DNA of 64,000 bases, taken from Sanderia malayensis. Its lineage: Eukaryota; Cnidaria; Scyphozoa; Semaeostomeae; Pelagiidae. The notes beneath the pieces were generated by a model, which saw nothing but the letters and a program-made list of their open reading frames with translations, was not told the origin of the DNA and searched no databases. The stretch lies in contig RQOL01000383.1 in NCBI GenBank assembly GCA_013076295.1, positions 1 through 64,000 on the forward strand, given 5' to 3'. This document shows positions 9,201-24,009 of the stretch, one piece after another. Numbering within the stretch: position 1 is the stretch's first letter; each line of letters begins with the position of its first letter. The position numbers and the translations under genes are program-made.

Positions 9201-12200
9201 CTTCCCATTTTTTTCTTGATTTGCCACTTTTGATGACTTCCCAATTTCGGTGACTTCCCACTTTTGATGACTTCCCACTTTTTCTTGACTTTCCATTTTT
9301 TTCTTTACTTCTGATCTTCTCTTGACTGCCAGTTTTAATGACTTCTCACTTTTTCTTGATTTCCCACTTTTTCTTCACTTCCCACATTTTCTTGACTTCC
9401 CACTTTTGATGACTTCGCACGTTTCCTTGACTTTCCACTTTATCTTTACTTCCCCTTTTCTTTATTTCCCGCTTTTTGATTCTCATTTTTGGTGACTTCC
9501 AAATTTTTTTGAAATCCCATTCTTGATGATTTCCCAATTTTTATAAGTTCCCACTTTTTCTCCCTTCCCATGTTCTCTTGACTGCCCAGTTTTAATGACT
9601 TCCTACATTTGCTTGGTTTCCACTTTTCTTGACTTCCCATTTTTCCTGACATCCCACGTTCGATGACTTCCAACTTTTAATGACTTCCCACTTATTCTTG
9701 GCTTCCCATTTTCTCTTCACCGCCCACTTTAATGACTTCCAACTTTTGATGACTTCCCATTTTTTCTTGAAATCCATTTTTTGTGACTTCCACTTTTCAT
9801 GAGTTCCCTCTTTGTTCACTACCCACTTTTTCTCTACTTCCCATCTTCTCTTGACTGCCCAGTTTTAATGACTTCCAATTTTGCTTGATTTCCCACTTTT
9901 TCTTGACTTCCCATTTTCTTGACTTCCCACTTTTGATGACTTCCCACTTTTTCTTGACTTTCCACTTTATTTTGACTTCCCACTTTTTCCTGACTTCCCA
10001 TCTTCTTTTGACTGCCCAGTTTTAACGACTTCCCACTTTTTTCTTCACTTCCCACTTTTTCTTTACTCCCACCTTCTCTTGACTGCCCAGTTTTAATGAC
10101 TTGCCACTTTTGCTTGATTTTCCATTTTTTCCTGACTGCCACACTTTTTCTTGACTTCCCACATTTGCTGACTTTCCACTTTTCATGACTTCCCCAGTTT
10201 TCATGACTTCCCACTTTGATAACTTCCATTTTTCGGGGACTTCCCACTTTTTGATGACTTCCCACTTTTTCTTGTTTTCCCACTTTTGATGACCTCCTAC
10301 GTTTCATGACTTCCCACTTTGATGACTTCCACGTTAGGTGACTTCAAACATTGGTAAGTTCCAAAGTTTTCTTTACTTCCCACTTTTTGTTGACTTTCCA
10401 TTTTTTTTCTGACTTCCCACGTTCGATGACTTCCAATTTTTAATGACTTCCCACTTATTCTTGGCTTCCCACTTTTTCTTGACTTCCCACTTTTGATGAT
10501 TTTCAACTTTTTTATGACTTTCTACTCTATCTCGACTTTCCACTTTTTCTTGACTTCCCATCTTCTCTTGACTGCCCAGTTTTAATGACTTCCCACTTTT
10601 TCTTGTTTTCCCACCTTTGATTACTTCCAACTTTTCATGACTTCCCACTTTTGATAACTTCCCACTTTCGGTGACTTCCCACTTTTGATGACTTCCCACT
10701 TTTTTCTTGTTTTCCAACTTTTGATGACCTCCCTCTTTTCATGACTTCCCACTTTTGATGATTTCCACGATAGGTGTCTTCAAACTTTGGTAACTTCCAA
10801 AGTTTTCTTCACTTCCCACTTTTTCTTGACTTCCCATTTTTTCTTCACTGCCCACTTTTAAAGAGTTCCCACTTTTTCTTGATTTCCCACTTTTTCTTCA
10901 CTTCCCACTTTTTCTAGACCTCCCACTTTTGATGACTTCCCACTTTTTCTTGACTTTCCAGTTTATCTTGACTTCCCACTTTTTCTTGACTTCCCATCTT
11001 CTCTTGACTGCCCACTTTAAGGACTTCCCATTTTTTCTTGATTTCCCACTTTTGATGACTTCCCACTTTCGGTGACTTCCCACTTTTGATGACTTCCCAC
11101 TTGTTCTTGACTTTCCACTTTTTCTTTACTTCTCATCTTCTCTTGACTGCCCAGTTTAATGACCTCCCCCTTTTTCTTGATATCCCACTTTTCTTCACTT
11201 CCCACTTTTTCTTGACTTCCCATTTTTGATGACTTCGCACGTTTCCTTGACTTTCCACTTTATCTTTACTTGCCCCTTTTTCTTTATTTCCCACTTTTGA
11301 TGATTCCCATTTTTGGTGATTTCCCACTTTTTATGAGTTCCTACTTTTTCTTGACTTCCCACATTTGCTGACTTTCCACTTTTCATGACTTTCCAGTTTT
11401 CATGACTTCCCACTTTTGATAACTTCCACGTTAGGTGACTTCAAACATTGGTAAGTTCCAAAGTTTCTTCACTTCCCACATTTTTTTTACTTCAAACTTT
11501 TTCTTCATTGCCCACTTTTAAGGATTTCCCATTTTTTCTTGATTTCCACTTTTGATGACTTCCCACTTTCGGTGACTTCCACTTTTGATGACTTCCCACT
11601 TGTTCTTGACTTTCCACTTTTTCTTTACTTCTCATCTTCTCTTGACTGCCCAGTTTTAATGACTTCCCCCTTTTTCTTGATATCCCACTTTTTTCTTCAC
11701 TTCCCATTTATTCTTCACTTCCCACTTTTGATGACTTCGCACGTTTCCTTGACTTGCCACTTTATCTTTACTTGCCCCTTTTTCTTTATTTCCCACTTTT
11801 GATGATTCCCATTTTTGGTGATTTCCCACTTTTTATGAGTTCCTACTCTTTCTTGACTTCCAACATTAGCTGACTTTCCACTTTTCATGACTTTCCAGTT
11901 TTCATGACTTCCCACTTTTGATAACTTCCCATTTTCGGGGACTTCCCACTTTTGATGATTTCCCACTTTTTCTTGTTTCCCACTTTTGATGACCTCCTAC
12001 GTTTCATGACTTCCAACTTTTGATGACTTCCACGTTAGGTGACTTCAAACATTGGTAAGTTCCAAAGTTCTCTTCACTTCCCACTTCTTTTTGACTTCCA
12101 ATTTTTTCTTCACTGCCAACTTTTAAGGACTTCCCATTTTTTCTTGATTTGCCACTTTTGATGACTTCCCAATTTCGGTGACTTCCCACTTTTGATGACT

Positions 12201-13850
12201 TCCCACTTTTTCTTGACTTTCCACTTTTTTTTTACTTCTGATCTTCTCTTGACTGCCCAGTTTTAATGACTTCTCACTTTTTCTTGATTTCCCACCTTTT
12301 CTTCACTTCCCACATGTTCTTGACTTCCCACTTTTGATGACTTCGCACGTTTCCTTGATTTTCCACTTTATCTTTACTTGCCCCTTTTTCTCTATTTCCC
12401 GCTTTTATGATTCTCATTTTTGGTGACTTCCAAATTTTTCTTGAAATCCCATTTTTGGTGATTTCCCAATTTTTATAAGTTCCCACTTTTTCTTCCCTTC
12501 CCATGTTCTCTTGACTGCCCAGTTTTAATGACTTCCTACATTTGCTTGGTTTCCCACTTTTTCTTGACTTCCATTTTTTCCTGACTTCCCACGTTCGATG
12601 ACTTCCAACTTTTGATGACTTCCCACTTATTCTTGGCTTCCATTTTCTCTTCACCGCCCACTTTAATGACTTCCAACTTTTGATGACTTCCACTTTTTCT
12701 TGAAATCCCAATTTTTGTGACTTCCCACTTTTCATGAGTTCCCACTCTTTGTTCACTACCCACTTTTTCTCTACTTCCCATCTTCTCTTGACTGCCCAGT
12801 TTTAATGACTTCCAATTTTTGCTTGATTTCCCACTTTTTCTTGACTTCCCACTTTTTCTTGACTTCCCACCTTTGATGATTTTCAACTTTTTCTTGACTT
12901 TCTACTCTATCCTGACTTTCCACTTGTTCTTGACTTCCCATCTTCTCTTGACTGCCCAGTTTTAAAGACTTCCCACTTTTTCTTGTTTTCCCACTTTTTC
13001 TTGACTTCCCACTTTTTCTAGACTTCCCACTTTTGATGACTTCCCACTTTTTCTTGACTTTCCACTTTATTTTGACTTCCCACTTTTTCTTGACTTCCCA
13101 TCTTCTCTTGACTGCCCAGTTTTAACGACTTCCCACTTTTTCTTCACTTCCCACTTTTTCTTCACTTCCCATGTTCTCTTGACTGCCCAGTTTTAATGAC
13201 TTCCTACATTTGCTTGGTTTCCCACTTTTGCTTGACTTCCCACTTTTTCCTGACTTCCCACGTTCATGACTTCCAACTTTTGATGACTTCCCACTTATTC
13301 TTGGCTTCCCATTTTCTCTTCACCGCCCACTTTAATGACTTCCAGCTTTTGATGACTTCCCATTTTTTCTTGAAATCACATTTTTTGTGACTTCCCACTT
13401 TTCAGAATTCCCACTCTTTGTTCACTACCCACTTTTTCTCTACTTCCCATCTTCTCTTGACTGCCCAGTTTTAATGACTTCCATTTTTTGCTTGATTTCC
13501 CACTTTTTCTTGACTTCCCACTTTTGATGACTTCCCACTTTTTCTTGACTTTCCACTTTATTTTGACTTCCCACTTTTTCTTGACTTCCCATCTTCTCTT
13601 GACTGCCCAGTTTTAACGACTTCCCACTTTTTCTTCACTTCCCACTTTTTCTTTACTTCCCACCTTCTCTTGACTGCCCAGTTTTAATGACTTGCCACTT
13701 TTGCTTGATTTTCCATTTTTTCCTGACTGCCCACTTTTTCTTGACTTCCCACATTTGATGACTTCCCACTTTTGATGACTTCCCACTTTTTCTTGTTTTC
13801 CAACTTTTGATGACCTCCCTCTTTTCATGACTTCCCACTTTTGATGATTT

Positions 13851-16800
13851 CCACGATAGGTGTCTTCAAACTTTGGTAACTTCCAAAGTTTTCTTCACTT
13901 CCCACTTTTTCCTGACTTCCCATTTTTTCTTCACTGCCCACTTTTAAAGAGTTCCCACTTTTTCTTGATTTCCCACTTTTTCTTCACTTCCCACTTTTTC
14001 TAGACCTCCCACTTTTGATGACTTCCCACTTTTTCTTGACTTTCCAGTTTATCTTGACTTCCCACTTTTTCGTCACTTCCCATCTTCTCTTGACTGCCCA
14101 GTTTTAACGACTTCCCACTTTTTCTTCACTTCCCACTTTTTCTTTACTTCCCACCTTCTCTTGACTGCCCAGTTTTAATGACTTGCCACTTTTGCTTGAT
14201 TTTCCATTTTTTCCTGACTGCCCACTTTTTCTTGACCTCCCACATTTGCTGACTTTCCACTTTTCATGACTTCCCAGTTTTCATGACTTCCCACTTTTGA
14301 TAACTTCCCATTTTCGGGGACTTCCACTTTTGATGACTTCCCACTTTTTCTTGTTTTCCCACTTTTGATGATTTTGAACCTTTTTTATGACTTTCTACTC
14401 TATCTTGACTTTCCACTTTTTCTTGACTTCCCATCTTCTCTTGACTGCCCCAGTTTTAATGACTTCCCACTTTTTCTTGTTTTCCCACTTTTGATTACTT
14501 CCCACTTTTCATGACTTCCACTTTTGATAACTTCCCACTTTCGGTGACTTCCCACTTTTGATGACTTCCCACTTTTTCTTGTTTTCCAACTTTTGATGAC
14601 CTCCCTCTTTTCATGACTTCCAACTTTTGATGATTTCCACGATAGGTGTCTTCAAACTTTGGTAACTTCCAAAGTTTTCTTCACTTCCCACTTTTTCTTG
14701 ACTTCCCATTTTTTCTTCACTGCCCACTTTTAAAGAGTTCCCACTTTTTCTTGATTTCCCACTTTTTCTTCACTTCCCACTTTTTCTAGACCTCCCACTT
14801 TTGATGACTTCCCACTTTTTCTTGACTTTCCAGTTTATCTTGACTTCCCACTTTTTCTTGACTTCCCATCTTCTCTTGACTGCCCACTTTTAAGGACTTC
14901 CCATTTTTTCTTGATTTCCCACTTTTGATGACTTCCCACTTTCGGTGACTTCCCACTTTTGATGACTTCCTACTTGTTCTTGACTTTCCACTTTTTCTTT
15001 ACTTCTCATCTTCTCTTGACTGCCAGTTTTAATGACTTCCCCCTTTTTCTTCATATCCCACTTTTTTTTCACTTCCCACTTTTTCTTGACTTCCCACTTT
15101 TGATGACTTCGCACGTTTCCTTGACTTTCCACTTTATCTTTACTTGCCCCTTTTTCTTTACTTCCCACTTTTGATGATTCCCATTTTTGGTGATTTCCCA
15201 CTTTTTATGAGTTCCTACTTTTTCTTGACTTCCCACATTTGCTGACTTTCCACTTTTCATGACTTTCCAGTTTTCATGACTTCCCACTTTTGATAACTTC
15301 CACGTTAGGTGACTTCAAACATTGGTAAGTTCCAAAGTTCTCTTCACTTCCCACTTCTTTTTGACTTCCAATTTTTTCTTCACTGCCAACTTTTAAGGAC
15401 TTCCCATTTTTTCTTGATTTCCCACTTTTGATGACTTCCCACTTTCGGTGACTTCCCACTTTTGATGACTTCCTACTTTTTCTTGACTTTCCACTTTTTC
15501 TTTACTTCTGATCTTCTCTTGACTGCCCAGTTTTAATGACTTCTCACTTTTTCTTGATTTCCCACTTTTTCTTCACTTCCCACATTTTCTTGACTTCCCA
15601 CTTTTGATGACTTCGCACGTTTCCTTGATTTTCCACTTTATCTTTACTTGCCCCTTTTTCTTTATTTCCCGCTTTTTATGATTCTCATTTTGGTGACTTC
15701 CAAATTTTTCTTGAAATCCCATTTTTGGTGATTTCCCAATTTTTATAAGTTCCCACTTTTTCTTCCCTTCCCATGTTCTCTTGACTGCCCAGTTTTAATG
15801 ACTTCCTACATTTGCTTGATTTCCCACTTTTTCTTGACTTCCCACTTTTTCCTGACTTCCCACGTTCGATGACTTCCAACTTTTGATGACTTCCCACTTA
15901 TTCTTGGCTTCCCATTTTCTCTTCACCGCCCACTTTAATGACTTCCAACTTTTGATGACTTCCCATATTTTCTTGAAATCACATTTTTTGTGACTTCCCA
16001 CTTTTCATGAGTTCCCACTCTTTGTTCACTACCCACTTTTTCTCTACTTCCCATCTTCTCTTGACTGCCCAGTTTTAATGACTTCCATTTTTTGCTTGAT
16101 TTCCCACTTTTTCTTGACTTCCCACTTTTGATGACTTCCCACTTTTTCTTGACTTTCCACTTTTTTTTGACTTCCCACTTTTTCTTGACTTCCCATCTTC
16201 TCTTGACTGCCCAGTTTTAACGACTTCCCACTTTCTTCACTTCCCACTTTTTCTTTACTTCCCACCTTCTCTTGACTGCCCAGTTTTAATGACTTGCCAC
16301 TTTTGCTTGATTTTCCATTTTTTCCTGACTGCCCACTTTTTCTTGACTTCCCACATTTGATGACTTCCCACTTTTGATGACTTCCCACTTTTTCTTGTTT
16401 TCCAACTTTTGATGACCTCCCTCTTTTCATGACTTTCCACTTTTGATGATTTCCACGATAGGTGTCTTCAAACTTTGGTAACTTCCAAAGTTTTCTTCAC
16501 TTCCCACTTTTTCCTGACTTCCCATTTTTTCTTCACTGCCCACTTTTAAAGAGTTCCCACTTTTTCTTGATTTCCCACTTTTTCTTCACTTCCCACTTTT
16601 TCTAGACCTCCCACTTTTGATGACTTCCACTTTTTCTTGACTTTCCAGTTTATCTTGACTTCCCACTTTTTCTTCACTTCCCATCTTCTCTTGACTGCCC
16701 ACTTTTAAGGACTTCCCATTTTTGCTTGATTTCCCACTTTTTCTTGACTTCCCACTTTTTCTTGACTTCCCACTTTTGATGACTTCCACTTTTTCTTGAC

Positions 16801-18252
16801 TTTCCACTTTTTTTTGACTTCCCACTTTTTCTTGACTTCCCATCTTCTCTTGACTGCCCAGTTTTAACGACTTCCCACTTTTTCTTCACTTCCCACTTTT
16901 TCTTTACTTCCCACCTTCTCTTGACTGCCCAGTTTTAATGACTTGGCACTTTTGCTTGATTTTCCATTTTTTCCTGACTGCCCACTTTTTCTTGACTTCC
17001 CACATTTGCTGACTTTCCACTTTTCATGACTTCCCAGTTTTCATGACTTCCCACTTTTGATAACTTCCCATTTTCGGGGACTTCCCACTTTTGATGACTT
17101 CCCACTTTTTCTTGTTTTCCCACTTTTGATGATTTTGAACTTTTTTATGATTTTCTACTCTATCTGGACTTTCCACTTTTTCTTGACTTCCCATCTTCTC
17201 TTGACTGCCCAGTTTTAATGACTTCCCACTTTTTCTTGTTTTCCCACTTTTGATTACTTCCCACTTTTCATGACTTCCCACTTTTGATAACTTCCCACTT
17301 TCGGTGACTTCCCACTTTTGATGACTTCCCACTTTTTCTTGTTTTCCAACTTTTGATGACCTCCCTCTTTTCATGACTTCCAGCTTTTGATGATTTCCAC
17401 GATAGGTGTCTTCAAACTTTGGTAACTTCCAAAGTTTTCTTCACTTCCCACTTTTTCTTGACTTCCCATTTTTTCTTCACTGCCCACTTTTAAAGAGTTC
17501 CCACTTTTTCTTGATTTCCGACTTTTTCTTCACTTCCCATCTTCTCTTGACTGCCCACTTTTAAGGACTTCCCATTTTTGCTTGATTTCCCACTTTTTCT
17601 TGACTTCCCACTTTTTCTTGACTTCCCACTTTTGATGACTTCCCACTTTTCTTGACTTTCCACTTTTTTTTGACTTCCCACTTTTTCTTGACTTCCCATC
17701 TTCTCTTGACTGCCCAGTTTTAACGACTTCCCACTTTTTCTTCACTTCCCACTTTTTCTTTACTTCCCACCTTCTCTTGACTGCCCAGTTTTAATGACTT
17801 GGCACTTTTGCTTGATTTTCCATTTTTTCCTGACTGCCCACTTTTTCTTGACTTCCCACATTTGCTGACTTTCCACTTTTCATGACTTCCCAGTTTTCAT
17901 GACTTCCCACTTTTGATAACTTCCCATTTTCGGGGACTTCCCACTTTTTGATGACTTCCACTTTTTCTTGTTTTCCCACTTTTGATGATTTTGAACTTTT
18001 TTATGACTTTCTACTCTATCTGGACTTTCCACTTTTTCTTGACTTCCCATCTTCTTTTGACTGCCCAGTTTTAATGACTTCCCACTTTTTCTTGTTTTCC
18101 CACTTTTGATTACTTCCCACTTTCATGACTTCCACTTTTGATAACTTCTTCCCTTTCGGTGACTTCCCACTTTTGATGACTTCCCACTTTTTCTTGTTTT
18201 CCAACTTTTGATGACCTCCCTCTTTTCATGACTTCCAACTTTTGATGATTTC
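13851..18252. repeat. Tandem modules of 0.8-0.94 kb bounded by CACGATAGGTG
   Basis: Modules begin at about 13851 (787 bp), 16454 (944 bp) and 17398 (855 bp); the next begins at 18253. The second and third are head to tail and nearly identical, but the third lacks about 88 bp near 17530 that the second carries at about 16590-16680. The part around 13.6-13.9 kb also matches 16.2-16.5 kb at an offset of about 2.6 kb. The stretch 14638-16453 between the first and second modules holds other variants. Confidence 0.72.
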
Positions 18253-21200
18253 CACGATAGGTGTCTTCAAACTTTGGTAACTTCCAAAGTTTTCTTCACT
18301 TCCCACTTTTTCTTGACTTCCCATTTTTTCTTCACTGCCCACTTTTAAAGAGTTCCCACTTTTTCTTGATTTCCCACTTTTTCTTCACTTCCCACTTTTT
18401 CTAGACCTCCCACTTTGATGACTTCCCACTTTTTCTTGACTTTCCAGTTTATCTTGACTTCCCACTTTTTCTTGACTTCCCATCTTCTCTTGACTGCCCA
18501 CTTTTAAGGACTTCCCATTTTTTCTTGATTTCCCACTTTTGATGACTTCCCACTTTTGGTGACTCCCACTTTTGATGACTTCCCACTTGTTCTTGACTTT
18601 CCACTTTTTCTTTACTTCTCATCTTCTCTTGACTGCCCAGTTTTAATGACTTCCCCTTTTTCTTCATATCCCACTTTTTCTTCACTTCCCACTTTTTCTT
18701 GACTTCCCACTTTTGATGACTTCGCACGTTTCCTTGACTTTCCACTTTATCTTTACTTGCCCTTTTTTCTTTACTTCCCACTTTTGATGATTCCCATTTT
18801 TGGTGATTTCCCACTTTTTATGAGTTCCTACTTTTCTTGACTTCCCACATTTGCTGACTTTCCACTTTTCATGACTTTCCAGTTTTCATGACTTCCCACT
18901 TTTGATAACTTCCACGTTAGGTGACTTCAAACAATGGTAAGTTCCAAAGTTTCTTCACTTCCCACTTTTTTTTTACTTCAAACTTTTTCTTCACTGCCCA
19001 CTTTTAAAGACTTCCCATTTTTTCTTGATTTCCCACTTTTGATGACTTCCCACTTTCGGTGACTTCCCAATTTTGATGACTTCCCACTTGTTCTTGACTT
19101 TCCACTTTTTCTTTACTTCTCATCTTCTCTTGACTGCCCAGTTTTAATGACTTCCCCCTTTTTCTTGATATCCCACTTTTTCTTCACTTCCCATTTTTTC
19201 TTGACTTCCCACTTTTGACGACTTCGCACGTTTCCTTGACTTGCCACTTTATCTTTACTTGCCCCTTTTTCTTTATTTCCCACTTTGATGATTCCCATTT
19301 TTGGTGATTTCCCACTTTTTATGAGTTCCTACTTTTTCTTGACTTCCAACATTTGCTGACTCTCCACTTTTCATGACTTTCCAGTTTTCATGACTTCCCA
19401 CTTTTGATAACTTCCCATTTTCGGGCTTCCCACTTTTGATGACTTCCCACTTTTTCTTGTTTTCCACTTTTGATGACCTCCTACGTTTCATGACTTCCAA
19501 CTTTTGATGACTTCCACGTTAGTTGACTTCAAACATTGGTAAGTTCCAAAGTTCTCTTCACTTCCCACTTCTTTTTGACTTCCAATTTTTTCTTCGCTGC
19601 CAACTTTTAAGGACTTCCATTTTTTCTTGATTTGCCACTTTTGATGACTTCCCAATTTCGGTGACTTCCCACTTTTGATGACTTCCACTTTTTCTTGACT
19701 TTCCACTTTTTCTTTACTTCTGATCTTCTCTTGACTGCCCAGTTTTAATGACTTCTCACTTTTTCTTGATTTCCCACTTTTTCTTCACTTCCCACATTTT
19801 CTTGACTTCCCACTTTTGATGACTTCGCACGTTTCCTTGACTTTCCACTTTATCTTTACTTGCCCCTTTTTCTTTATTTCCCGCTTTTTATGATTCTCAT
19901 TTTTGGTGACTTCCAAATTTTTCTTGAAATCCCATTTTTGGTGATTTCCCAATTTTTATAAGTTCCCACTTTTTCTTCCCTTCCCATGTTCTCTTGACTG
20001 CCCTGTTTTAATGACTTCCTACATTTGCTTGGTTTCCACTTTTTCTTGGCTTCCCATTTTTTCCTGACTTCCCACGTCGATGACTTCCAACCTTTGATGA
20101 CTTCCCACTTATTCTTGGCTTTCCATTTTCTCTTCACCGCCCACTTTAATGACTTCCAACTTTTGATGACTTCCCACTTTTTCTTGAAATCCCAATTTTT
20201 GTGACTTCCCACTTTTCATGAGTTCCCACTCTTTGTTCACTACCACTTTTTCTCTACTTCCCATCTTCTCTGACTGCCCAGTTTTAATGACTTCCAATTT
20301 TTGCTTGATTTCCCACTTTTTCCTGACTTCCCACTTTTTCTTGACTTCCCACCTTAGATGATTTTCAACTTTTTCTTGACTTTCTACTCTATCCCGACTT
20401 TCCACTTTTTCTTGACTTCCCATCTTCTCTTGACTGCCCAGTTTTAAAGACTTCCCACTTTTTCTTGTTTTCCACTTTTTCTTGACTTCCCACTTTTTCT
20501 AGACTTCCCACCTTTGATGACTTCCCACTTTTTCTTGACTTTCCACTTTATTTTGACTTCCCACTTTTTCTTGACTTCCCATTATCTATTGACTGCCCAG
20601 TTTTAACGACTTCCCATTTTTTCTTCACTTCCCACTTTTTCTTCACTTCCCATGTTCTCTTGACTGCCCAGTTTTAATGACTTCCTACATTTGCTTGGTT
20701 TCCCACTTTTTCTTGACTTCCCACTTTTTCCTGACTTCCCACGTTCGATGACTTCCAACTTTTGATGACTTCCCACTTATTCTTGGCTCCCCATTTTCTC
20801 TTCACCGCCCACTTTAATGACTTCCAACTTTTGATGACTTCCCATTTTTTCTTGAAATCCCATTTTTTGTGACTTCCCACTTTTCACGAGTTCCCACTCT
20901 TTGTTCACTACCCACTTTTTCTCTACTTCCCATCTTCTCTTGACTGCCCAGTTTTAATGACTTCCATTTTTTGCTTGATTTCCCACTTTTTCTTGACTTC
21001 CCACTTTTTCTTGACTCCCACTTTTGATGACTTCCACTTTTTCTTGACTTTCCACTTTATTTTGACTTCCCACTTTTCTTGACTTCCCATTTCTCTTGAC
21101 TGCCCAGTTTTTAACGACTTCCCCACTTTTTCTTGACTTCCCATCTTCTCTTGACTGCCCAGTTTTAACGACTTCCCACTTTTTCCTCACTTCCCACTTT

Positions 21201-21540
21201 TTCTTTACTTCCCACCTTCTCTTGACTGCCCAGTTTTAATGACTTGCCACTTTTGCTTGATTTTCCATTTTTCATTTTCTCCTGACTGCCCACTTTTTCT
21301 TGACTTCCCACATTTGATGACTTCCCCCTTTTGATGACTTCCCACTTTTTCTTGTTTTCCAACTTTTGATGACCTCCCTCTTTTCATGACTTCCCACTTT
21401 TGATGATTCCACGATAGGTTCTCAAACTTTGGTAACTTCCAAAGTTTTCTTTCAACTTCCCACTTTTTCCTGACTTCCATTTTTTCTTCACTGCCCACTT
21501 TTAAAGAGTTCCCACTTTTCCTTGATTTCCCACTTTTTCT

Positions 21541-22400
21541 TGTTTTCCCACTTTAATGAATTCCAACTTTTGATGACTTCCCACGTTTTCCTGAAATCCC
21601 ATTTTTGGTGACATCCGACGTTTCATGAATTCCCACTTCTTCTTCACTTCCCACATTTTCTTTACTTCCCATCTCTCTTGACTGCCCTGTTTTAATGACT
21701 TCCCGCTTTTGCTTGATTTCCCACTTTTCTTGACTTTCCACTTTTTCTTGACTTTCCACTTTTTATTTACTTCGCATCTTCTCTTGACTGCCCACTTTTG
21801 ATGACTTCCCACTTTTGATGACCTCCCACTTTTGGTGACTTCCCACGTTTGATGACTTCCAACTTTTGATGACTTCCCACTTATTCTTAAAATCCCGTTT
21901 TTGGTGACTTCCCACTTTTCATGAATTCCCCACTTTTGATGACTTCCACGTTAGGTGACTTCAAACTTTTGTAAGTTCCAAAGTTTTCTCCACTTCCCAC
22001 TTTTCTTGACTTCCAATTTTTTCTTCACTGCCAACTTTTAAGGACTTCCCACTTTTTTTTGATTTCCCACTTTTGATGACCTCCCACTTTTGGTGACTTC
22101 CACTTTCGATCACCTCCCATTTTTTCTTGTTTTCCCACTTTAATGAATTCCAACTTTGGATGACATCCCACTTTTTCTTAAAATCCCATTTTTGGAGACT
22201 TCCCACTTGACTTCCCACATTTGATGACTTCCCACTTTTCATGACTTCCCACTTTTGATAACTTCCAACTTTCGGTGACCTCCCACTTTAGATGACTTCT
22301 GACTTTTTCTTGCTTTCCTATTTTGATGACTTCCCACTTATCATGACTTCCCACTTTTTCTTTACTTCCCACTTTTTCTTGACTTCCCACATTTCATGAC
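21541..22400. repeat. Duplicated block, copy 1 (partner near 24010-24830)
   Basis: The rare run TTAATGAATTCCAAC, CACGTTTTCCTGAAATCCC, GTGACATCCGACGTTTCATG appears at about 21550 and again about 2469 bp to the right. The following CTTATTCTTAAAATCCC and GGATGACATCCCAC variants also recur in the same order. Confidence 0.7.
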
Positions 22401-24009
22401 TTCCCACTTTCGGTGACTTCCCACTTTTGATAACTTCCCACTTTCGGTGACTTCCCACTTTTGATGACTTCCCACTTTTTCTTGTTTTCCCACTTTTGAT
22501 GACCTCCTACGTTTCATGACTTCCCACTTTTGATGACTTCCACGTTAGGTGACTTCAAACATTGGTAAGTTCCAAAGTTTTCTTCACTTCCCACTTTTTC
22601 TTGACTTCCCACTTTTGATGATTTTCAACTTTTTTATGACTTTCTACTCTATCTTGACTTTCCACTTTTTCTTGACTTCCCATCTTCTCTTGACTGCCCA
22701 GTTTTAACGACTTCCCACTTTTTCTTCAATTCCCACTTTTTCTTTACTTCCCACCTTCTCTTGACTGCCAAGTTTTAATGACTTGCCACTTTTGCTTAAT
22801 TTCCCACTTTTTCCTGACTGCCCACTTTTTCTTGACTTCCCACATTTGATGACTTCCCACTTTTCATGACCTCCCACTTTCAGTGACTTCCCACTTTTGA
22901 CGACATCCCACGTTTTCTTGTTTTCCCACTTTTGATGACTTCCCACTTTTCATGACTTCCCACTTTTGATGACCTCCCACTTTCGGTGACTTCCCACTTT
23001 TGATGACTTCCCACTCTTGATGACTTCCCACTTTTTCTTCTTTTCCCACTTTTGATGACTTCCCACTTTCATGACTTCCCACTTTTGATGATTTCCACGT
23101 TAGGTGACTTCAAACTTTGGTAACTTCCAAAGTTTTTTTCACTTCCCACTTTTTCTTGACTTCCCATTTTTTCTTCACTGGCCACTATTACAGAATTCCC
23201 ACTTTTTCTTGATTTCCCACTTTTTCTTCACTTCCCACTTTTTCTTGACTTCCCACTTTTTCTTGACTTCCCACATTTGATGACTTCCCACTTTTCATGA
23301 CCTCCCACTTTTCATGACTTCCCAAGTTTCATGACTTCCCACTTTCAGTGACTTCCCACTTTTGATGACTTCTCACGTTTTCTTGTTTTCCCAATTTTGA
23401 TGACTTCCCAATTTTCATGACTTCCCACTTTTGATGACTTCCCACTTTCGGTGACTTCCCACTTTGATGACTTCCCACTTTTGATGACTTCCCACTTTTT
23501 CTTCCTTTCCCACTTTTGATGACCTCCCACTTTTCATGACTTCCCACTTTTGATGATTTCCACGTTAGGTGACTTCAAACTTTGGTAACTTCCAAAGTTT
23601 TCTTCACTTCCCACTTTTTCTTGACTTCCCATTTTTTCTTCACTGCACACTATTGAAGAGTTCCCACTTTTTCTTGATTTCCCACTTTTTCTTCACTTCC
23701 CACCTTCTCTTGACTGCCCAGTTTTAATGACTTTCCTCTTTTTTTGATTTCCCACTTTTTCTTGACTTCCCACTTTTTCTCGACTTCCCACTTTTGATGA
23801 TTTTCAACTTTTGATGGCTTCCCATTTCTTCTTGACTTCCCATTTTTTCTTGACTTCCCAAATTTGATGACTTCCCACTGTTCTTCACTTCCCACTTTTT
23901 CTTGATTTCCCATTTTTTCTTCACTTCCCACTTTTTCTTTACTTCCCATCTTCTCTTGACTGCCCAGTTTTAATGACTTCCCACTTTTCCTTGATATCCC
24001 ACTTTTTCT

